Below, in pieces: positions 60,785 to 64,000 of a stretch of DNA of 64,000 bases (position 1 is the stretch's first letter; each line of letters starts with the position of its first letter). The DNA is taken from contig JAQFVV010012396.1 in the NCBI GenBank assembly GCA_028023455.1, forward strand, positions 11,449,296 through 11,513,295, written 5' to 3'. The notes below the pieces were generated by a model. It searched no databases, was not told where the DNA came from, and saw only the letters and a program-made list of their open reading frames with translations. The position numbers were made by a program, and so were the translations under genes. The DNA is from Epiperipatus broadwayi (taxonomy: Eukaryota; Onychophora; Udeonychophora; Euonychophora; Peripatidae).

Positions 60785-61395
60785 TAGGTATACAACCAAC
60801 AATTCAAAACAAAACAACACTCTCCATATAGTAGTGCCATCTTGTGCTAACAAGAGCAATCAATGGATGCCAGAAGGCTTGTGCATAAAATCCCTATCTA
60901 GTGCCTACTCATCCAACATCCCCAGACTAGTTTCTGGCTTGTGGCCTTCATCAGTGAGGAGCCTTGGATCTGAGAGCACTGCACCTAGATCTTAGGATCT
61001 AATGCAACCCTCCAGCACCCACCTTTTAACTCTATTTAACTACAAAACTATGAGAATGAAATTGAAAACACTATTAATATTTTCAATCCAAGCTCAATAG
61101 CTTATATAGTCATATGGGTCTGAACTCAATTCAGTACCCATACATTTTGGTATCTTTGGCTCTTTAACAACCATAGCCACCACTATCCTATTAGGCAGGA
61201 TTGGTGTTAAACCACTAAACATCACATGATCACTATCTCATACTAGCACAATAATTGTTATTAAACAATTCAAAACAAAACAACACTCCATATAGTAGTG
61301 CCATCTTGTGCTAACAAGAGTGTTGTTTTGTTTTGAATTGTTTAATAACAATTATTGTGCTAGTATGAGATAGTGATCATGTGATGTTTAGTGGT
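60785..61395. mobile_element. family B element with direct and inverted repeats
   Basis: AACAATTCAAAACAAAACAA followed by CACT(CT)CCATATAGTAGTGCC and ATCTTGTGCTAACAAGAG occurs at about 60797-60857 and again at 61264-61320, a direct repeat 467 bp apart. Between lie a hammerhead core on the minus strand (60920-60959) and the blocks GATCTAATGCA and AATCCAAGC shared with 3.9-5 kb. The right end is a palindrome: 61212-61286 and 61320-61394 are perfect 75-bp reverse complements around 33 bp. There is no coding capacity. Penelope-type pseudo-LTR arrangement (direct copies, ribozyme, inverted tail) is inferred. Confidence 0.7.
60920..60959 (-). ncRNA. hammerhead ribozyme, family B, nearly complete
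   Basis: On the minus strand the parts are: helix I strand CCTCA (60959-60955), core CTGATGA (60954-60948), A-GGC/GCC-A helix II with a CACAA loop, GAAAC (60934-60930), and self-complementary ACTAGT. Then come cleavage triplet GTC (60927-60925 complement) and helix I partner TGGGG. Core bases are intact. Weak points are an A-A opposition at 10.1-11.1 at the base of helix II and a helix III too short for a monomer, so only a dimer through ACTAGT would be expected to cleave. Activity is uncertain. Confidence 0.65.
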
Positions 61396-61399
61396 ATAC

Positions 61400-61735
61400 A
61401 ACCAACCTGGCAAACGATTTCTATTTTAAATAAACAAATGAATATAATTTTACTAATGAATTTAATTACAGTCGCGAGATTGATTGATACTGACATATTA
61501 GAGAAAATAATATATATATTAAACAAAATAAATTGTATACATTTAATTGATACGCATAAAGTTATATAAACATAAATTAAGCATGAAAGCAAACGTATAT
61601 TTAGAATTACATAAGTATTAATAAAGGATTATAGAGAGTTTACGAGCAAAACTAGCAAAATATCATGAATGGATCTATGAATTAATCTAGCTGCAAATTA
61701 TAAATCAACCCGTAAATGTTCATATTAAGGCAGCT
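61400..61735. other. AT-rich sequence, nothing recognised
   Basis: Overlapping chance frames on both strands (61377-61592) match nothing. No gene is called. Confidence 0.4.
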
Positions 61736-61739
61736 CTAA

Positions 61740-62240
61740 ATTACATGATTTTACCTAAGATATCAGCACAGCATCGGGCAAGCAGGTTGGCACTTCTACA
61801 TCATCTCATATAGCCAGTAAGGTGAAATTTTATGGCTGGTAGACAGTCCTCCGAGAGGAAAAAGAAAGGTGGGCGGCTCCGCTACTCATGCTTCATCATG
61901 CAGAACTTGTGTTGGCTTCTTAAAAGTAATTAAACTCAACTGACTAAAAACTCCTCTGAACTTAACTAAAAACTGAAAGTAAACTCAAAGTAAAAAAAAA
62001 CTTCCTTTGTTCTGTGGTTCCTTTTATAACATTTTAATACCGCCCAGAATGCAATTTCATATACCAACCTTATCTCTATAATCCCTTTTCAGACAAATAC
62101 CATTTTTAGCTATTTTAAATCATTCGACAACAACTGATAAACGATTTGTTTTTGATCTTAATTGCGATTGACAATTTTAATTAAAGGCAACAAGCTGAAT
62201 TTAAACAAAGATTATTTTAGCATTTCGAGCCTCCCCCATT
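61740..62240. other. GC-richer island of unknown origin
   Basis: This segment has GCATCGGGCAAGCAGGTTGG, AGTCCTCCGAGAGG and GGTGGGCGGCTCCGC, far above local GC content, followed by imperfect AACT(C/G)AACT / AACTAAAAACTG repeats (61930-61990). Frames in either direction are short. An LTR end, an unknown repeat or a decayed exon are possible. Confidence 0.3.
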
Positions 62241-62249
62241 CTTCTTTGT

Positions 62250-64000
62250 TGTCACATTAAATATTTTAATTAAATACTTTAAATCAAAATACATATAAAT
62301 ATAACAAAAAAAATTACAATTATATAAAGAAAATGTTTAGTTGTCAGCAATAAACATTAATAACATTATTGCTTCATTCATATATATACACATCACGCAC
62401 ACTACTGTTTTACTTTACTAAATAGTTTTAATTTTATTAATTTCTCTAATCATTATGCATACAGTGTGTGGGTGAATAGCATATATTTATAGCAAGGTCT
62501 GAATTGCAGACCCCTAGGAGGTTAGTATAGATGGTGAAACATGAAACATCGATGATGATTAGACATCGATTGCTTCAATATATATATATAAATTTAAAAA
62601 GTTCTTCCCTTTGTAAAGGAATTATCATATTGTTTAAGTCCTTTTATTCTTCATTGAAGTAATATATAACAATTACAGTCCCTCATTAAGGTAGAGTAAA
62701 TATGTAGAGAAGAGAATTTATAATAAAACCCCTTTAAAAAATGTTCACAAATGAAACTTAACCATTTAAATAATAGTGGAGAACTGAAAGCAGACATTCA
62801 AATAGAAAATAGTTCTTTTAAAACACATTTTAATGGAAATTAAAATCAGAATAGTAATGAACAGGAACATAATTTTGATTATAAATTGCTTTTTATACAG
62901 CTATATTATCAGTTAGCTTTTAGCTAGATTAATTAGAATGATGTAAGCTTAATGATTTCTTCTTCCAGCAACAGACAATTCAGAAAAACTATTCAAATCA
63001 CTAGATAAATAAATAAACTTGAAATGAGTAGCTAGATTATTTGTTTATTATAAAACAATTTGAGAACAATCTTTTCTTTATGATAATTAAAAAGTTATTT
63101 TTCATAAATTTGTCTTTTATGATAACTTTATAAAACAATTTTAAATAATTGTTAATGCTTCTTTTTTTTTATAGGTTTAGTAATCTTATAGAAATTCATT
63201 GTTCCATACCAAAGCTTGACATACATATGTCATTTTAATGACAAATAATTATTATTAATGAATAATTAAAAGTTGGTTAAAACATGCTCAAAATGGTTTT
63301 ATAGCAAAGTATGGAATTTAAACTAATGTTGTATAACAATGAAACATATATACTTTTCCTTATGTGATTTTTTTCTTTGATTTCTTTGTAAAAAATATTA
63401 GAATTTTCTTTAGTATCTTTTAGAATTGTTTAATAATTCAGTTAAATCAATGCTTTTAGGAGAAACACTGTGTGGATAACTCACTGGTTCTTTATTCTAT
63501 CATGAAGATGATAAATAAAACTTTAAACTTTAACGTTGACTTAAAAATAAATAATCAAATAAAAACCAAACAATTTACTTCAAAATGGAAATAAAATTAA
63601 AATTTTAAATTAAGTGAAGTGTAAAGAAGTGTTTAAATTTTTAACTGTGTCTATTTTTATACTAGCATGTTTTTTATCTCCATCCATGCACCAAGTTCAA
63701 TACTGCATTGGTTCTTTATTAAATCAATGAGGTACATGTCTGCATTATAATATTTAAATTAATAGTCATTATTGACTTTTAACTGATCTGACCTTGAACT
63801 CTGTACTTTAAATCCAGAAAATTTAGTCATATAATGTCTAGACAGTAAATGAACTTGTTAATTAAGAATTTTTATTAACATTAAATAATTATCAAATCAA
63901 TACATTTTCAAACTTTTTTTTTATTCAAATACTCTTTCTTTATTCTTTCTCTTGCATTATTTAAAAGCTTATTTTTTATATAATTTAAAAAATTATTGAC
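62250..64000. other. AT-rich sequence to the window end
   Basis: A GGTCTGAATTGCAGACC hairpin lies at about 62496. A short TA run is at about 62578-62590. No gene or repeat copy is recognised. Confidence 0.4.

Overview
The window is very AT-rich (roughly three quarters A+T by eye) eukaryotic DNA. It has long gene-poor stretches, many small tandem duplications and a dense layer of decayed transposable elements. The mix is animal-like and fits an invertebrate: Penelope-like retroelements with GIY-YIG endonuclease, a poly(A) LINE with an APE endonuclease, a Ty3/gypsy remnant, hAT elements, tRNA- and 5S-derived SINE fragments, and hammerhead-ribozyme repeats. The species cannot be fixed from the sequence; an arthropod such as an arachnid would be compatible but is not shown. 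I found no intact host gene, no intact tRNA or rRNA gene and no CRISPR. Almost all short open frames are chance ORFs in AT-rich DNA.

Layout. 1-3.6 kb: non-repetitive, with a small array of hairpins sharing one loop. 3.7-5 kb: tRNA-like fragment and three copies of an interspersed repeat here called family B. 6.8-7.35 kb: GC-richer island. 8.1-12.1 kb: a palindromic element, a 101-bp tandem duplication, and a repeat family (A) carrying two complete type I hammerhead ribozymes 419 bp apart, with a diverged third unit. 13-15.8 kb: 5S-derived fragment and a broken hAT transposase. 18.9-22.2 kb: Ty3/gypsy integrase region split by a 1.48-kb hAT-like insertion. 22.5-25.2 kb: minus-strand LINE remnant, then a Penelope GIY-YIG remnant. 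29.7-31.2 kb: a Penelope remnant with RT and GIY-YIG domains. 33-36.3 kb: a foldback MITE and two tRNA-SINEs. 37.2-38.8 kb: probable second hAT transposase relic. 39.7-46.5 kb: the best preserved element, a 6.8-kb non-LTR retrotransposon with target-site duplications, itself carrying two later insertions. 46.7-64 kb: family B fragments, several large palindromes (one with perfect 75-bp arms), an RTE/SINE-like fragment and anonymous AT-rich sequence.

How the parts relate. Most mobile relics can be linked by copying in trans. The LINE makes poly(A) insertions with short target duplications, and it has itself received a reverse-oriented poly(A) retrocopy of part of a host mRNA. The Penelope relics could supply reverse transcriptase for the ribozyme repeats: hammerhead motifs are known in Penelope pseudo-LTRs and in retrozymes, and here two repeat families carry recognisable hammerhead cores. 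Several foldback elements carry decayed sequences of similar layout (CTGA-like, paired stem, GAAA). The leading observation is the retrozyme-like ribozyme dimer at 10.0-10.65 kb. The main technical caveat is that all similarities were judged by eye.
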